A stretch of 64,000 bases of DNA from Leucobacter muris (GCF_004028235.1 NZ_CP035037.1:868001-932000), one strand, 5' to 3'. Shown: positions 27,961 to 37,585, counted from the stretch's first letter. Notes: generated from the sequence alone by a model not told the origin. Made by a program: numbers and translations.

Positions 27961-29811
27961 ATGTGTGGAATCGTCGGATATGTCGGCCCCAACGATACGG
28001 TTGAGGCGCTCATCACTGGTCTGCGGCGTCTCGAGTACCGCGGCTACGACTCCGCGGGCATCGCGGTGATCGATGAGGGCGGCGAGATCGCCGTCCGCAA
28101 GCGCTCCGGCAAGCTGGCGCGCCTCGAAGAGCTGCTCGAGGTCAATCCCGTGCAGGCGGCCGGCACGGGCATCGGACACACCCGCTGGGCGACCCACGGC
28201 GGCCCGACCGACGCGAACGCCCACCCCCACCTGGGCGACGGCGGCAAGCTCGCGCTCATCCACAACGGCATCGTCGAGAACTTCGCTGAGCTGCGCTCCG
28301 AGCTCGAGGCCGACGGCCTCGAGCTGATCAGCGAGACCGACACCGAGGTCGTCGCCGCGCTCGTCGGCCGCGAGGTGGCGCGCCATGGCGACCTCGAGAC
28401 CGCCTTCCGCACAGTGGTCGCGCGACTCAGCGGCACCTTCACCCTGCTCGCCATGCACCGCGACGAGCCCGGCAAGGTGGTCGCCGCGCGTCACCACTCG
28501 CCGCTCGTGGTCGGCATCGGCGAGGGCGAGAACTTCCTCGGCTCCGATGTCGCGGCCTTCGTCTCCTCGACCCGGCGCGCCGTCGCGGTCGACGAGGACA
28601 ACATCGCGATCATCACCCCCGAAGAGGTGCGCATCACCGACTTCGCCGGCAACCCGGTCGAGTTCTCGGAGTACGAGGTGCAGTGGGACGCCGAGGCCGC
28701 CGACAAGGGCGGCTGGTCGTCGTTCATGGCGAAGGAGATCAACGAGCAGCCCGACGCGGTCGAGAACACCGTGCGCGGCCGCATCTCCGAGACCGGCGTC
28801 GAGATCCCCGAGCTCACCGAGCTGGGCGACGAGCGCCTGCGCGGCATCGAGCGCATCATCATCATCGCATGCGGCACGGCCTCGTACGCCGGCCAGGTCG
28901 CGGCCTACGCGATCGAGCAGTGGGCCCGCATCCCCGTCGAGGTGCAGCTGAGCCACGAGTTCCGCTACCGCGATCCCGTGCTCTCGGATCGCACGATGGT
29001 CATCTCGGTGAGCCAGTCGGGCGAGACGATGGACACCCTCATGGCCGTGAAGTATGCGATCGAGCGCGGCGTGACCACCGTCTCGGTGTGCAACACGCAG
29101 AGCGCCACCATCCCGCGCGAGTCCGACGCGGCCGTGTACACGCACGCCGGCCCCGAGGTCGCCGTCGCCTCGACCAAGGCCTTCATCGCCCAGATCACGG
29201 CGCTGTATCTCATCGGCCTGCACCTGGGCCGCGTGCGCGGCACCCTCTCGGACGAGGTCTCGGCGCAGGCCGTGGCGCAGTTCGAAGAGCTGCCCGCCAA
29301 GGTGCGCGAGGCGGTCGACACTCACGAGCAGATCGCGCAGCTGGCGCACTGGATGGCCGACACGCGCTCCGTGCTGTTCCTCGGCCGCCACGTGGGCTTC
29401 CCGGTCGCGCTCGAGGGCGCGCTGAAGCTCAAGGAGATCGCATACATCCACGCCGAGGGCTTCGCCGCGGGCGAGCTGAAGCACGGCCCGATCGCGCTCA
29501 TCGACCACGGGCAGCCGGTGTTCGTGCTCGTGCCGAGCCCGCGCACCTCGCCGCTCATGCACTCGAAGGTCGTGTCGAACATCCAGGAGATCCGGGCGCG
29601 CGGCGCGCGGGTGATCGCGGTGGTCGAGAAGGGCGACACCGCGGTGCTGCCGTTCGCCGACGACGTGATCCGCCTGCCGCTCGCAGACGCGTTCTTCGAA
29701 CCGCTGCTGCAGGTCGTGCCGCTGCAGTGGTTCGCGCTGGAGCTCTCGACGGTGAAGGGCCTGGACGTCGACCAGCCTCGCAACCTCGCGAAGTCGGTGA
29801 CGGTCGAGTAG
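27961..29811 (+). CDS. glmS: Glutamine-fructose-6-phosphate aminotransferase (isomerizing)
   Basis: Makes glucosamine 6-phosphate from fructose 6-phosphate and glutamine. 616 aa. MCGIVGYVG gives the catalytic Cys2, which fixes the start at 27961. The glutaminase domain (to about residue 240) includes HTRWATHGGPTDANAHPH. Two SIS domains follow with CGTASYAG and SQSGETMDTL. The end KSVTVE is the conserved C-terminal lid. Supplies substrate for GlmM. Confidence 0.97.
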   Translation: MCGIVGYVGPNDTVEALITGLRRLEYRGYDSAGIAVIDEGGEIAVRKRSGKLARLEELLEVNPVQAAGTGIGHTRWATHGGPTDANAHPHLGDGGKLALIHNGIVENFAELRSELEADGLELISETDTEVVAALVGREVARHGDLETAFRTVVARLSGTFTLLAMHRDEPGKVVAARHHSPLVVGIGEGENFLGSDVAAFVSSTRRAVAVDEDNIAIITPEEVRITDFAGNPVEFSEYEVQWDAEAADKGGWSSFMAKEINEQPDAVENTVRGRISETGVEIPELTELGDERLRGIERIIIIACGTASYAGQVAAYAIEQWARIPVEVQLSHEFRYRDPVLSDRTMVISVSQSGETMDTLMAVKYAIERGVTTVSVCNTQSATIPRESDAAVYTHAGPEVAVASTKAFIAQITALYLIGLHLGRVRGTLSDEVSAQAVAQFEELPAKVREAVDTHEQIAQLAHWMADTRSVLFLGRHVGFPVALEGALKLKEIAYIHAEGFAAGELKHGPIALIDHGQPVFVLVPSPRTSPLMHSKVVSNIQEIRARGARVIAVVEKGDTAVLPFADDVIRLPLADAFFEPLLQVVPLQWFALELSTVKGLDVDQPRNLAKSVTVE

Positions 29812-29865
29812 ACCCGTCGCTCGACCGCACGAAGCAAGTCGGAACCGTCGGAGACCAGGGGCTGC

Positions 29866-30345
29866 ATGATTCGGGGGATCGGCGTCGACACCGTCGACAT
29901 CTCGCGGTTCGGGCGTCAGCTCGAACGCACCCCGACGCTGCGAGCGCGGCTGTTCGCGCCCGGTGAGCGGGATCTGCCCCTCGCCTCGCTCGCCGCCCGC
30001 TTCGCGGCGAAGGAGGCGCTCATCAAGGCCCTCGGCGGGTCGGGGCGGCTCGGCTGGCACGATCTCGAGGTGGTGCGCGACGAGGATCGAGCGCCGTCGT
30101 TCGCGCCGACGCCCGCGCTGGCGGCCGCGCTCGCGGAGCGGGGGGCGGATCGCGCGCACCTGTCGATGACGCACGACGCCGGCGTCGCGACGGCCTTCGT
30201 GATCGTCGAGTCGGCAGGGGCGGCAGCGGCATCGGAGGGCCCCGCGAGCGCCCGGGGCGCCGCGATGCCGGAGGCTCGGAGTACGCTCGCATCATCGCCG
30301 CAGCCGGGCCTTCCGGCGGCGGAACAGGGATCGGAGACGTCATGA
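29866..30345 (+). CDS. acpS: Holo-[acyl-carrier-protein] synthase
   Basis: Transfers phosphopantetheine from CoA to ACP. GIGVDTVDISRF provides Asp8 and RFAAKEALIKALG the second metal ligand. Family length is about 120; here 159 aa, with an Ala/Ser-rich C-terminal tail of about 40 residues that seems unrelated to the fold. The stop overlaps the alr ATG (ATGA). Confidence 0.92.
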   Translation: MIRGIGVDTVDISRFGRQLERTPTLRARLFAPGERDLPLASLAARFAAKEALIKALGGSGRLGWHDLEVVRDEDRAPSFAPTPALAAALAERGADRAHLSMTHDAGVATAFVIVESAGAAAASEGPASARGAAMPEARSTLASSPQPGLPAAEQGSETS

Positions 30346-31478
30346 GAACAGGGTCGATGCGCGTCGCGGAGATCTCGCTGCCCGCGATCCGGCAGAACGT
30401 CGCCCACGTGCGCGACCTCACCGGCGGCGCGGTGATCGTGGTGGTGAAGGCCGACGGCTACGGCCACGGTGCGAGCATCGTCGCCGAGGCCGCGCTGGCC
30501 GGCGGAGCGGCGATGATCGCGACCGCCGACCTCGAGGAGGCGCTCGCGCTGCGCGAGGCCGGCATCGAGGCGCCGATCCTCTGCTGGCTGCACGGCGTGC
30601 GGGTCGACTTCGCCGACGCGGTGGCCGCCGGTATCGAGATCGGCGTCAGCCACGTGCAGCAGCTCGAAGCCCTCGCCGACGCCGCGCGGCGCGTGGGCCG
30701 CGGCGCGACGGCTCAGCTGAAGATCGACACCGGGCTCAGTCGCAACGGCGCGGCCCCCGACGAGTGGCGCACGCTCTTCACCCGCGCCGCCGAACTCTCG
30801 CGAGAGGGGCTGGTGAGGGTGCGGGGCATCTTCAGCCACCTCGCCAACGCCGGCGACGAGAACGACCGGGCGCAGGCGGCCCGCTTCGACGAGGCGATCG
30901 CGATGCTGCGCGAGGCCGGAATCGACCCCGAGCTGCAGCACCTGGCGGCCAGCGCTGCGACGCTCTCGTCGCCCCACCTGCGCTACAACGCCGTGCGCGT
31001 GGGCATCGCGGCCTACGGGCTGAGCCCCTTCGCCGACAAGACCTCAGCACAGCTCGGTCTGGTGCCTGCGATGACGCTGCGCTCGGAGATCGTCGCGCTG
31101 CGCGGCGTGCCCGCGGGCACAGGAGTCTCGTACGGCTTCAACCACGTCTGCGAGACCGCCACCACACTCGCCCTCGTGCCGATGGGCTACGCCGACGGCA
31201 TGCCGCGCGCCCTCAACGGCGCCGGTGCGTGGGTCACGGTGGCAGGAGAGCCCCGGCCCATCGTGGGGCGCATCGGCATGGACCAGTTCATCGTCGACGT
31301 GGGGCCGCTCGCCGGGCGCGTCGGTCTGGGCGAGCCGGTGGTGCTGTTCGGCGATCCCGAGCTGGGGCATCCGCCCGTCGAGATCTGGGCGGGCCTCATG
31401 CGCACCATCAACTACGAGATCGTATCCGGCATCGGGCCGCGCGTGCTGCGGGTGGCCGCCGACGGGAGCGAGGCGTGA
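30342..31478 (+). CDS. alr: Alanine racemase
   Basis: PLP enzyme making D-alanine for peptidoglycan. 378 aa. VVKADGYGHGA holds the PLP lysine (Lys36). AQLKIDTGLSRNG and GYADGMPRAL match the family, and GRIGMDQFIVDVG follows. ATG 30342 has GGAG five bases upstream; an ATG at 30357 is possible. Overlaps acpS before it and tsaE after it by four bases each. Confidence 0.96.
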   Translation: MRTGSMRVAEISLPAIRQNVAHVRDLTGGAVIVVVKADGYGHGASIVAEAALAGGAAMIATADLEEALALREAGIEAPILCWLHGVRVDFADAVAAGIEIGVSHVQQLEALADAARRVGRGATAQLKIDTGLSRNGAAPDEWRTLFTRAAELSREGLVRVRGIFSHLANAGDENDRAQAARFDEAIAMLREAGIDPELQHLAASAATLSSPHLRYNAVRVGIAAYGLSPFADKTSAQLGLVPAMTLRSEIVALRGVPAGTGVSYGFNHVCETATTLALVPMGYADGMPRALNGAGAWVTVAGEPRPIVGRIGMDQFIVDVGPLAGRVGLGEPVVLFGDPELGHPPVEIWAGLMRTINYEIVSGIGPRVLRVAADGSEA

Positions 31479-32158
31479 GCGGCGAGGAGCGGGTCGTGCG
31501 GGCTCGGATCGAGGATCCCGACGCGATGCACCGGCTCGGCGTGCAGCTCGGACGGGTGCTGCGCGCCGGCGACCTGGTGCTGCTCACCGGCCCGCTGGGA
31601 GCCGGCAAGACCACCCTCACCCGCGGAATCGGCGAGGGGCTCGGCGTGCGCGGGCCGGTGCAGAGCCCCACCTTCGTGCTGGCGCGCACGCACCCCTCCC
31701 TCGTGGGGGGCGCGCCGCTCGTGCACGTCGACGCCTACCGCCTCGGCGCGCTCAGCGAGCACGGCGGCGGCGCCGAGGAGCTCGACGACCTCGACCTCGA
31801 CTTCGAAGGCTCGGTCGTGGTGGCCGAGTGGGGCGCCGGTGTGGTCGCCGCACGCGACTCCTGGATCGAGGCGGTGATCGAGCGGCCACTCGGCGGTGGC
31901 GCCGGCGTCCCAGATGGTGGGGCTCCCGGCGGCGGCCCCGATGCTCACGCCGCCGATCTCGACGAACCGGCCGCGTGGATCGCCGAGCCCGACTGGTCGC
32001 AGACCCCCGTCGAGGCGCGAACCGTCACCGTCACGGGGTACGGCCCGCGCTGGTCGGTCGATGCCGGCGATCCGCTCGGGGCCCTCTGGGTCGCTGCGGC
32101 CGCGCCGAGCGACGCTGCAGCGGAGGCGCCGGGCGAAGCGGCCGAGGGGGCGCGATGA
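31475..32158 (+). CDS. tsaE: tRNA t6A synthesis ATPase TsaE
   Basis: Small ATPase needed for N6-threonylcarbamoyl-adenosine at A37 of tRNA. Walker A GPLGAGKTTLTRG, then VQSPTFVLARTHP, HVDAYRL and VVVAEWGAG. At 227 aa it is much longer than the usual 150, because the C-terminal 80 residues hold a Gly/Asp/Ala-rich insert. GTG start overlaps alr; ATG of tsaB overlaps its stop. Confidence 0.93.
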   Translation: MSGEERVVRARIEDPDAMHRLGVQLGRVLRAGDLVLLTGPLGAGKTTLTRGIGEGLGVRGPVQSPTFVLARTHPSLVGGAPLVHVDAYRLGALSEHGGGAEELDDLDLDFEGSVVVAEWGAGVVAARDSWIEAVIERPLGGGAGVPDGGAPGGGPDAHAADLDEPAAWIAEPDWSQTPVEARTVTVTGYGPRWSVDAGDPLGALWVAAAAPSDAAAEAPGEAAEGAR

Positions 32159-32841
32159 CGGGCGAAGCAGCGATGACGGCGGCAACCGGCCTGCGCAGCC
32201 GCGAGGTGGAGGCGCCCGAGCTGGGCGACCGGGTGCTGCTGGCGATCGACACGGCGATCGGCACGAGTGTGGCCCTCGGCGCGAGCGGGCGCGTGGTCGA
32301 GATCTCGAGCGATGACCCCCGGGGCCACGCCGAGGCGATCGGCGGTCTGCTGGCCGAGGCGTTCCGCCTGAGCGGCATCTCGCCCGCGGCGATGACCGGC
32401 GTGGTGGCCGGCATCGGGCCGGGGCCGTTCACCGGCCTGCGGGTGGGCATCGCGGCCGCGCACGCCTTCGCGGTCGCGCGCCGTGCCCCGCTGCTGCCCC
32501 TGCAGGGGCACGAGGCGGTGGCCCTCGACGCGTTCGAGGGCGCGGCGAGCGGCGTCAGGGTCGTGCAGGACGCCCGGCGGCGCGAACTCTTCGTGACCGA
32601 GTTCTCGGATCTCGACTGGGCGGGCATCCCCGTGCGCTCGGCGGGCCCCGGGCTCGTCGCCCGCGCCGACTACGAGGCGGTGCCGAACGAGGTGTGGCCC
32701 GAGCGCATCCCCACCGCGACGCTCGTGCGCCTGGCTGCGAGGCGGCTCGCCGCGGGCCGCGACTTCGAGTCGGATCGCGCCGTGTATCTGCGCGCGCCCG
32801 ACGTGAAGCAGCCGGGGGCTCCGAAGCGGGTGTCGGCGTGA
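32155..32841 (+). CDS. tsaB: tRNA t6A synthesis protein TsaB
   Basis: Inactive paralogue of TsaD that scaffolds the TsaBDE complex. 228 aa. [14 protein letters not shown] and [17 protein letters not shown] are the family marks. The first 20 residues before [10 protein letters not shown] are variable. Four-base overlaps on both sides place it in one coupled tsaE-tsaB-rimI-tsaD block. Confidence 0.94.
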   Translation: MTGEAAMTAATGLRSREVEAPELGDRVLLAIDTAIGTSVALGASGRVVEISSDDPRGHAEAIGGLLAEAFRLSGISPAAMTGVVAGIGPGPFTGLRVGIAAAHAFAVARRAPLLPLQGHEAVALDAFEGAASGVRVVQDARRRELFVTEFSDLDWAGIPVRSAGPGLVARADYEAVPNEVWPERIPTATLVRLAARRLAAGRDFESDRAVYLRAPDVKQPGAPKRVSA

Positions 32842-33386
32842 ACCGCCCCAGCGGCCCGCAGAGCGGAGCCGAGACGCCCTGCGCCGCGGTTCCCGCTTCG
32901 TCGCCCCCTACGCCACCGCCGCCCGCGGTCGAACTGAGTCTGCGCGGGGCGACCGCGGCCGACCTCGACGCGATCTGGGCCATCGAGAGCGCGGTGTTCG
33001 GATCCGACGCCTGGAGCCGCGAGATGATGCGGGAAGAACTCGCCGCAGACCACCGGCACTACGTCGTGCTGGTCGACGGCGACGACGCTGTGCGCGGATA
33101 CGCGGGTCTGCTGATGGTGGGCGCCGAGGGCGATGTGCAGACGATCGCGGTCGCCCCCGAGGCCCGAGGCGGCGGACACGGTCGCCGGCTCATGGAGGCG
33201 CTGCTCGACGAGGCCGAACGGGCGGGAGTGCGCGAGGTCTTCCTCGAGGTGCGGGCCGACAACCCCGTCGCCCAGGGGCTCTACCGCTCGCTCGCGTTCG
33301 AGCAGCTCGGCGTGCGCCCCCGCTACTACCAGCCCGACGGGGTGGACGCCGTGATCATGAAGCTCGAGATGAGGAGTCGTCCATGA
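32838..33386 (+). CDS. rimI: Ribosomal-protein-S18-alanine N-acetyltransferase-like GNAT
   Basis: GNAT acetyltransferase, 182 aa. The acetyl-CoA motif is [38 protein letters not shown] is the RimI-type second half. The N-terminal 35 residues are a Pro-rich leader. GTG start overlaps tsaB. The location between tsaB and tsaD supports RimI identity; substrate is inferred from that context. Confidence 0.9.
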   Translation: MNRPSGPQSGAETPCAAVPASSPPTPPPPAVELSLRGATAADLDAIWAIESAVFGSDAWSREMMREELAADHRHYVVLVDGDDAVRGYAGLLMVGAEGDVQTIAVAPEARGGGHGRRLMEALLDEAERAGVREVFLEVRADNPVAQGLYRSLAFEQLGVRPRYYQPDGVDAVIMKLEMRSRP

Positions 33387-34498
33387 ACGCCACCGAGCCG
33401 CTCGGCGCCGCCGACGAGACGCGCGGCGGGCCGCTCGTGCTCGGCATCGAGACGAGCTGCGACGAGACGGGCGTGGGCATCGTGCGCGGCCGCAGGCTGC
33501 TCGCCAACGCCATCGCCTCCTCCATGGACGAGCACTCCCGCTTCGGCGGGGTCGTTCCCGAGGTCGCGGCGCGCGCCCACCTCGAGGCGATGACCCCCAC
33601 GATCGAGCGGGCGCTCGACGAGGCCGGGGTGACGCTCGACGAGCTCGACGCGGTGGCCGTCACCTGCGGCCCCGGGCTCGCGGGCGCGCTCATGGTGGGG
33701 GTCGCGGCGGCCAAGGCGCTGGCCGTCGGTCTGGGCAAGCCGCTCTACGCCGTGAACCATCTCGTCGGGCACGTCGGCGCCGACCTGTTGCAGGGCGAAG
33801 GCCTGCGGGAGGCCGTGGGCGCCGTGGGCGAGCTCGAACTGCCCACGGTGGCGCTGCTCGTCTCGGGCGGCCACACCTCGCTGCTGCTCGTGCGCGACCT
33901 CGTGAGCGACGTCGAGATGCTGGGCGAGACGATCGACGACGCGGCGGGCGAGGCCTTCGACAAGGTGGCGCGCCTGCTCGGCCTGCCCTATCCCGGGGGG
34001 CCGCAGATCGACCGCGTGGCCGCCGACGGCGACCCGAACGCGATCCGCTTCCCGCGCGGGCTCACCCTGCCGAAGGATCTCGAGCGGCACCGCTACGACT
34101 TCTCGTTCTCTGGCCTCAAGACCTCGGTGGCACGATGGGTCGAGAAGCACGAGCAGAGCGGCGAACCGCTGCCGGTCGCCGACGTCGCGGCCAGCTTCCG
34201 CGAGGCCGTCGCCGACGTGCTGATCACGAAGGCGCTCGCCGCATGCCGAGACCTCGCGGTGCCGCGCCTGCTGCTTGGCGGGGGAGTGGTCGCGAACGCG
34301 CGAGTGCGGGAACTCGCGCGCGAGCGCTGCGAGGCGGCCGGGGTCGAGCTGCGCGTGCCCCCGCTCTCGCTCTGCACCGACAACGGCGCCATGATCGCCT
34401 CCATCGGAGCGCAGCTGGTGGCGGCCGGGCACGAGCCCTCGGGGCTCGGGTTCGGAGCAGATTCGACCCTGCCCGTGACGGAGATCCAGGTCCGCTGA
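33383..34498 (+). CDS. tsaD: tRNA N6-adenosine threonylcarbamoyltransferase TsaD
   Basis: Transfers threonylcarbamoyl to A37 of ANN-decoding tRNAs. 371 aa. [15 protein letters not shown] starts the ASKHA fold; NHLVGHVGA carries the two metal-binding His and [10 protein letters not shown] follows. [10 protein letters not shown] and the CTDNGAMIA stretch near the end complete the site. ATG overlaps rimI and has GAGGAG upstream. Last gene of the coupled block. Confidence 0.96.
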   Translation: MNATEPLGAADETRGGPLVLGIETSCDETGVGIVRGRRLLANAIASSMDEHSRFGGVVPEVAARAHLEAMTPTIERALDEAGVTLDELDAVAVTCGPGLAGALMVGVAAAKALAVGLGKPLYAVNHLVGHVGADLLQGEGLREAVGAVGELELPTVALLVSGGHTSLLLVRDLVSDVEMLGETIDDAAGEAFDKVARLLGLPYPGGPQIDRVAADGDPNAIRFPRGLTLPKDLERHRYDFSFSGLKTSVARWVEKHEQSGEPLPVADVAASFREAVADVLITKALAACRDLAVPRLLLGGGVVANARVRELARERCEAAGVELRVPPLSLCTDNGAMIASIGAQLVAAGHEPSGLGFGADSTLPVTEIQVR

Positions 34499-34612
34499 TC
34501 ATCCGATGAATTCGGTGACGCACCGATTCGGGGTCGCGGTCGCCGCCCGCTCGACATTATGGTGGAAGAGCGATCGGGGGAGCGCCCCGTCGAGCTTGAT
34601 CGAAGGAGCAAC

Positions 34613-35047
34613 ATGTCTGACACGCAGCCCGGCGGCCAGCCCGCCTCGAACCCCGTCCCGCCGGTTCCGCCGGCGGTTCCGTCGGAGCAGCCCGCAGCGC
34701 CGGCGTACGGCGCCGCTCCGGCTCAGCCCAAGAAGGCCCTGGCCATCACCGGCATGGCGCTCGGCATCGCCGGCCTCGTGCTGAGCTTCGTGCCGTTCCT
34801 CGGCGCGATCCTCGCGCTCGTCGGCCTGGTGCTGAGCATCGTCGCGCTGATGAAGAAGCAGCCGAAGGCGTTCTCCATCACCGGTCTCGTCACCGGCGCG
34901 ATCGGCCTCGTCATCGGCATCATCGTCACGATCACCGTCGTCTGGGCGTTGGGCGCGGGGGTGGATGCCGTGCAGCAGTGCATGAACGGCGCCGAGTTCG
35001 TCGAGATCGCCGGGCAGACCGTCTCCTGCTCCGACGTGAACTACTGA
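34613..35047 (+). CDS. DUF4190-like small membrane protein
   Basis: 144 aa. About 45 Pro/Ala/Gln-rich residues are followed by two hydrophobic helices (ITGMALGIAGLVLSFVPFLG and the GLVTGAIGLVIGIIVTITVV region) and a short C-terminal part with two Cys, in QQCMNGAEF and VSCSDVNY. That tail is probably outside the membrane, where a disulfide could form. AAGGAG lies five bases before the ATG. Two related genes lie on the other strand at 36421-37331. Function unknown. Confidence 0.75.
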   Translation: MSDTQPGGQPASNPVPPVPPAVPSEQPAAPAYGAAPAQPKKALAITGMALGIAGLVLSFVPFLGAILALVGLVLSIVALMKKQPKAFSITGLVTGAIGLVIGIIVTITVVWALGAGVDAVQQCMNGAEFVEIAGQTVSCSDVNY

Positions 35048-35065
35048 GCGGCTCGCGCGCCGCAC

Positions 35066-35106
35066 GAGCGGGGCGGGTCCGGGATCATTCCGGACCCGCC
35101 CCGCTC
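35066..35106. terminator. Bidirectional terminator, DUF4190 gene / methyltransferase
   Basis: Perfect 17-bp stem: 35066-35082 with 35090-35106, loop GATCATT. The stem begins GAGCGGGGCGGGTCCGG. Lies between convergent genes. No U run, as usual in this genome. Confidence 0.75.
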
Positions 35107-35176
35107 GGCGTGTGTGGCGGCGGCGCGCTGCTCGCACTGGGGCCGCGCACAGGCGCTCGGCCGGGCAGGGCCGGGC

Positions 35177-36418
35177 TCAGCAGCGCTCGGCGAGCAGCGC
35201 CACGTGCCGGCCCTGCGCGTCGCGTGTGAGAAACAGCGTGGCGCTGCGCGACCCGCGCAGCTTCAGTCGGCGCCGCAGCGCCGCGGGGTCGACGTCCGCA
35301 CCCCGCTTCTTGATCTCGAGCGCGCCGATGTCGCGAGCGGCGAGGGCCCGGCGCAGATCCTTCTCGCGCGAGCTCAGGGTCTCGACGACGCGGAACGCGC
35401 TCGCGAACGGCGTCTCCACGAGCCGGTCGGCCGTGAGATAGGCGATCCCGGCCGACATCATGCCGGCGTGGAGCCGATCGGCGAGCGAGCCGATGAGGCG
35501 GGCGCGGATCACGGCGCCGTCGGGTTCGTAGAGGTACTCGCCGAGCGGGCGCACGTCGGCATCGGCGGAGTCGTGCGCGCCGGTGAGCTCTGCGGCCTCC
35601 TGGGCGCCTCGCAGCACGAGCGCGGCCCGGCGCACGCCGGGCCGGGCGAGCGCACCGAACCAGAGCCCGGTCTCGACGAGCTGCCCGTCGAGCGACACCC
35701 ACTGGGCTTCGGCGTCGTCGGGGATCAGTTCGCGGTCGAGGCCGGGGCCGAGCTTCACTCCGGTGGGCCGCTCGCGCGCGAGGCCGAACGCGAAGCTCAG
35801 CGAGGGGGAGTAGTCGTCGGGCGAGGCGAGCCTGCGCGTGCCGGTGTGGCCGGCGGTGCGGCGGGCGGGATCGAGGAACACGGCTTCGGCGTCGCCCGGA
35901 CCGATCGACTCGGCGTCGCCGAGGCGCACCGCGGGAGCCGCCGCTCCCAGCCGCTTCGCCGCGAGGGCGAGGTTGTGCTGCGCGAAGGCGGCGGTGAGGG
36001 GATCGAGCTCGACCGGATGCACGTCGAGACCCGCCTCGAGAAAGGCCAGGGATTCCGCGCCGATGCCGCATCCGAGGTCGGCGACCGAGCGGCAGCCGGC
36101 CGCTCGGAACCGCGCTGCGTGCAGCTCCGCCGCACGCGATCGGGTGGCCTGCTCGAGGGCCGCCCGCGTGAAGAGCATGTGCGAGGCGCTCTCGCCGAAC
36201 TTGGCCGCCGCGCGCGAGCGCAGATCGGTCTGGGTGAGCGCGGCGGCGAGCAGCGCGGGATCGGCGCCCTCGGAGCGCAGGTCGCGCGCGATCCGGTCGA
36301 GTGCGCGGCCGTGCTGCAGTTCGCCGGTGATACGAGCGAGGAGCTCGCCACCCGCCGGGGTGACGAGCTCCTGCCAGCCGGGGGCTGCGATGCTCGGGGT
36401 CGGCGCGGCTGCCGCCAT
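35177..36418 (-). CDS. Class I SAM-dependent methyltransferase with THUMP-like domain
   Basis: 413 aa. The middle holds a Rossmann methyltransferase: SVADLGCGIGAESLAFL (motif I), HPVELDPLTAAFAQHN and AVFLDPARRTAGH. The C-terminal 80 residues (DIGALEIKKRGADVDP onwards) match the THUMP-like domain found at the end of this actinobacterial family. RNA is the likely substrate but this is not shown. ATG 36418 starts three bases after the upstream DUF4190 stop, so the two may be cotranscribed. The open frame continues upstream, but only as the shifted frame of that gene. Confidence 0.82.
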   Translation of the reverse strand: MAAAAPTPSIAAPGWQELVTPAGGELLARITGELQHGRALDRIARDLRSEGADPALLAAALTQTDLRSRAAAKFGESASHMLFTRAALEQATRSRAAELHAARFRAAGCRSVADLGCGIGAESLAFLEAGLDVHPVELDPLTAAFAQHNLALAAKRLGAAAPAVRLGDAESIGPGDAEAVFLDPARRTAGHTGTRRLASPDDYSPSLSFAFGLARERPTGVKLGPGLDRELIPDDAEAQWVSLDGQLVETGLWFGALARPGVRRAALVLRGAQEAAELTGAHDSADADVRPLGEYLYEPDGAVIRARLIGSLADRLHAGMMSAGIAYLTADRLVETPFASAFRVVETLSSREKDLRRALAARDIGALEIKKRGADVDPAALRRRLKLRGSRSATLFLTRDAQGRHVALLAERC

Positions 36419-36420
36419 CG

Positions 36421-36874
36421 TCAGTAGCTCGAGGAGGAGGCCAGACCGATGATGAGGATCACGTAGAAGAGCACGACGATCGCGCCGATCGCGAGACCCA
36501 CGTATCCGATGATGAGGCCGGCGAGCGCGAGGCCGCGGCCGCTCTCGCCGGTGCGCTCGATCTGCTTCAGCGCGATGTGGCCGCAGATGACGCCCGCCAG
36601 CGAGATGAAGAACGAGCTGATGAGTGCGATGATCGCCAGGGTGTTGGTGGGCGGCGCGGCGGCGTACGCCTGCTGGTAGGGGGGCCTGCTGCGCGTAGGC
36701 CTGCTGAGCGGCGTAGGGCTGCTGAGCCTGCGGGTAGCCCGGCTGCGGCGGCGGCGCGTACTGGGGCTGCTGCGGGGCGGCGTACTGCGGCTGCTGGCCC
36801 GGGTCGCCGGGGGCGGCTGAGGCGTTCTGCTGGGGCTGGGAGGCGTCGCCCGCGGGCGGCTGGTTCTGGGACAC
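36421..36874 (-). pseudogene. DUF4190 membrane protein, frameshifted at a G6/C6 run
   Basis: GTG start (36874) with AAGGAA upstream encodes a Gln/Pro/Tyr-rich leader beginning MSQNQPPAGDASQPQQ. At about residue 64 the frame is lost in a run of six G (36679-36684, C on the coding strand). Removing one base joins it to PYQQAYAAAPPTNTLAIIAL and two membrane helices ending GLASSSSY. Span is 454 bases, that is 3 x 151 + 1. Either a sequencing error, a recent mutation or a phase-variable or slippery site. The repaired protein would have 150 aa and resembles its neighbour at 36921. Confidence 0.8.
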
Positions 36875-36920
36875 TGCGTGTTCCTTTCGTTGGGCGGTGT
36901 ACCGCGGCCGAGGCGGCGGC

Positions 36921-37331
36921 TCAGTAGTAGTAGTCGGATCCCGAGAAGGCGCTGCCCGTGGCCGCGATCATCATGGCGATGAACCCGATGTAGACGACGA
37001 TGAAGATCGCGATGAACGCGAAGTAGGCGTAGCCCACGATCAGGCCGGTGAGGGCGAGACCGCGACCGGGATCGCCGTTGCGCTTGATCTGGTTGAGGCC
37101 CATGTGGCCGAACACGATGCCGGCGATGGGCACGAGGAAGCCGAAGATGATCGCGAGCACGGCGTAGGTGTTGGTGGCGCCGAGCGTGGTGGCCGTGGAG
37201 GCCTGGGGCCGATATGCGGCGGGCTGCTGGACCGGCTGCTGGAACTGAGGGGCCGCGGGCGCTCCCTGTGGGTTCTGCGGATATGCGGCGTGGGGCGTTC
37301 CGGGCTGCTGGGGAGGGTGTGGGGTGGTCAT
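36921..37331 (-). CDS. DUF4190-like small membrane protein
   Basis: 136 aa, intact. A Pro/Gln-rich cytoplasmic leader is followed by TNTYAVLAIIFGFLVPIAGI, the short loop FGHMGLNQIKRNGDPGRGLA, a second helix and a Tyr-rich end (GSDYYY). The loop FGH-x-x-L-x-Q-I is shared with the frameshifted neighbour, so the two are tandem duplicates. GAGGAG precedes the ATG. Function unknown. Confidence 0.8.
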   Translation of the reverse strand: MTTPHPPQQPGTPHAAYPQNPQGAPAAPQFQQPVQQPAAYRPQASTATTLGATNTYAVLAIIFGFLVPIAGIVFGHMGLNQIKRNGDPGRGLALTGLIVGYAYFAFIAIFIVVYIGFIAMMIAATGSAFSGSDYYY

Positions 37332-37478
37332 GACTGCTCCTCGAGCGGTTGGGGCGCCGATCCGCCGTGATGCGCATCGGCTGTCACTTCGATTCTAGGC
37401 GGCGATAGGCTGGCGTGGGCGAGTGCGTGTCGTCGGGTGACGGATCCCGTTCGCTTTGGGCGATCCGACGGCGCCGCG

Positions 37479-37505
37479 TTGGCACTCCCCTTGCGAGAGT
37501 GCCAA
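37479..37505. promoter_or_regulatory. CIRCE operator (HrcA site) of groES
   Basis: TTGGCACTC-N9-GAGTGCCAA matches the CIRCE consensus TTAGCACTC-N9-GAGTGCTAA except for one symmetric base in each arm. The arms extend to GTTGG/CCAAC. It implies HrcA-dependent heat-shock repression of groES. hrcA is not in the window. Confidence 0.92.
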
Positions 37506-37520
37506 CGGGGGTTCTAAACT
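37491..37520 (+). promoter_or_regulatory. groES promoter inside/after CIRCE
   Basis: TTGCGA (37491-37496) in the CIRCE loop, 18-bp spacer, TAAACT (37515-37520). The -35 lies between the CIRCE arms, so HrcA would block polymerase directly. Confidence 0.55.
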
Positions 37521-37585
37521 CTGCTTAGGCGCGCTCGCATGGGGCGGGCGCGAGAGAACCTTCAGACATTGGAAAGAGGTCAACC

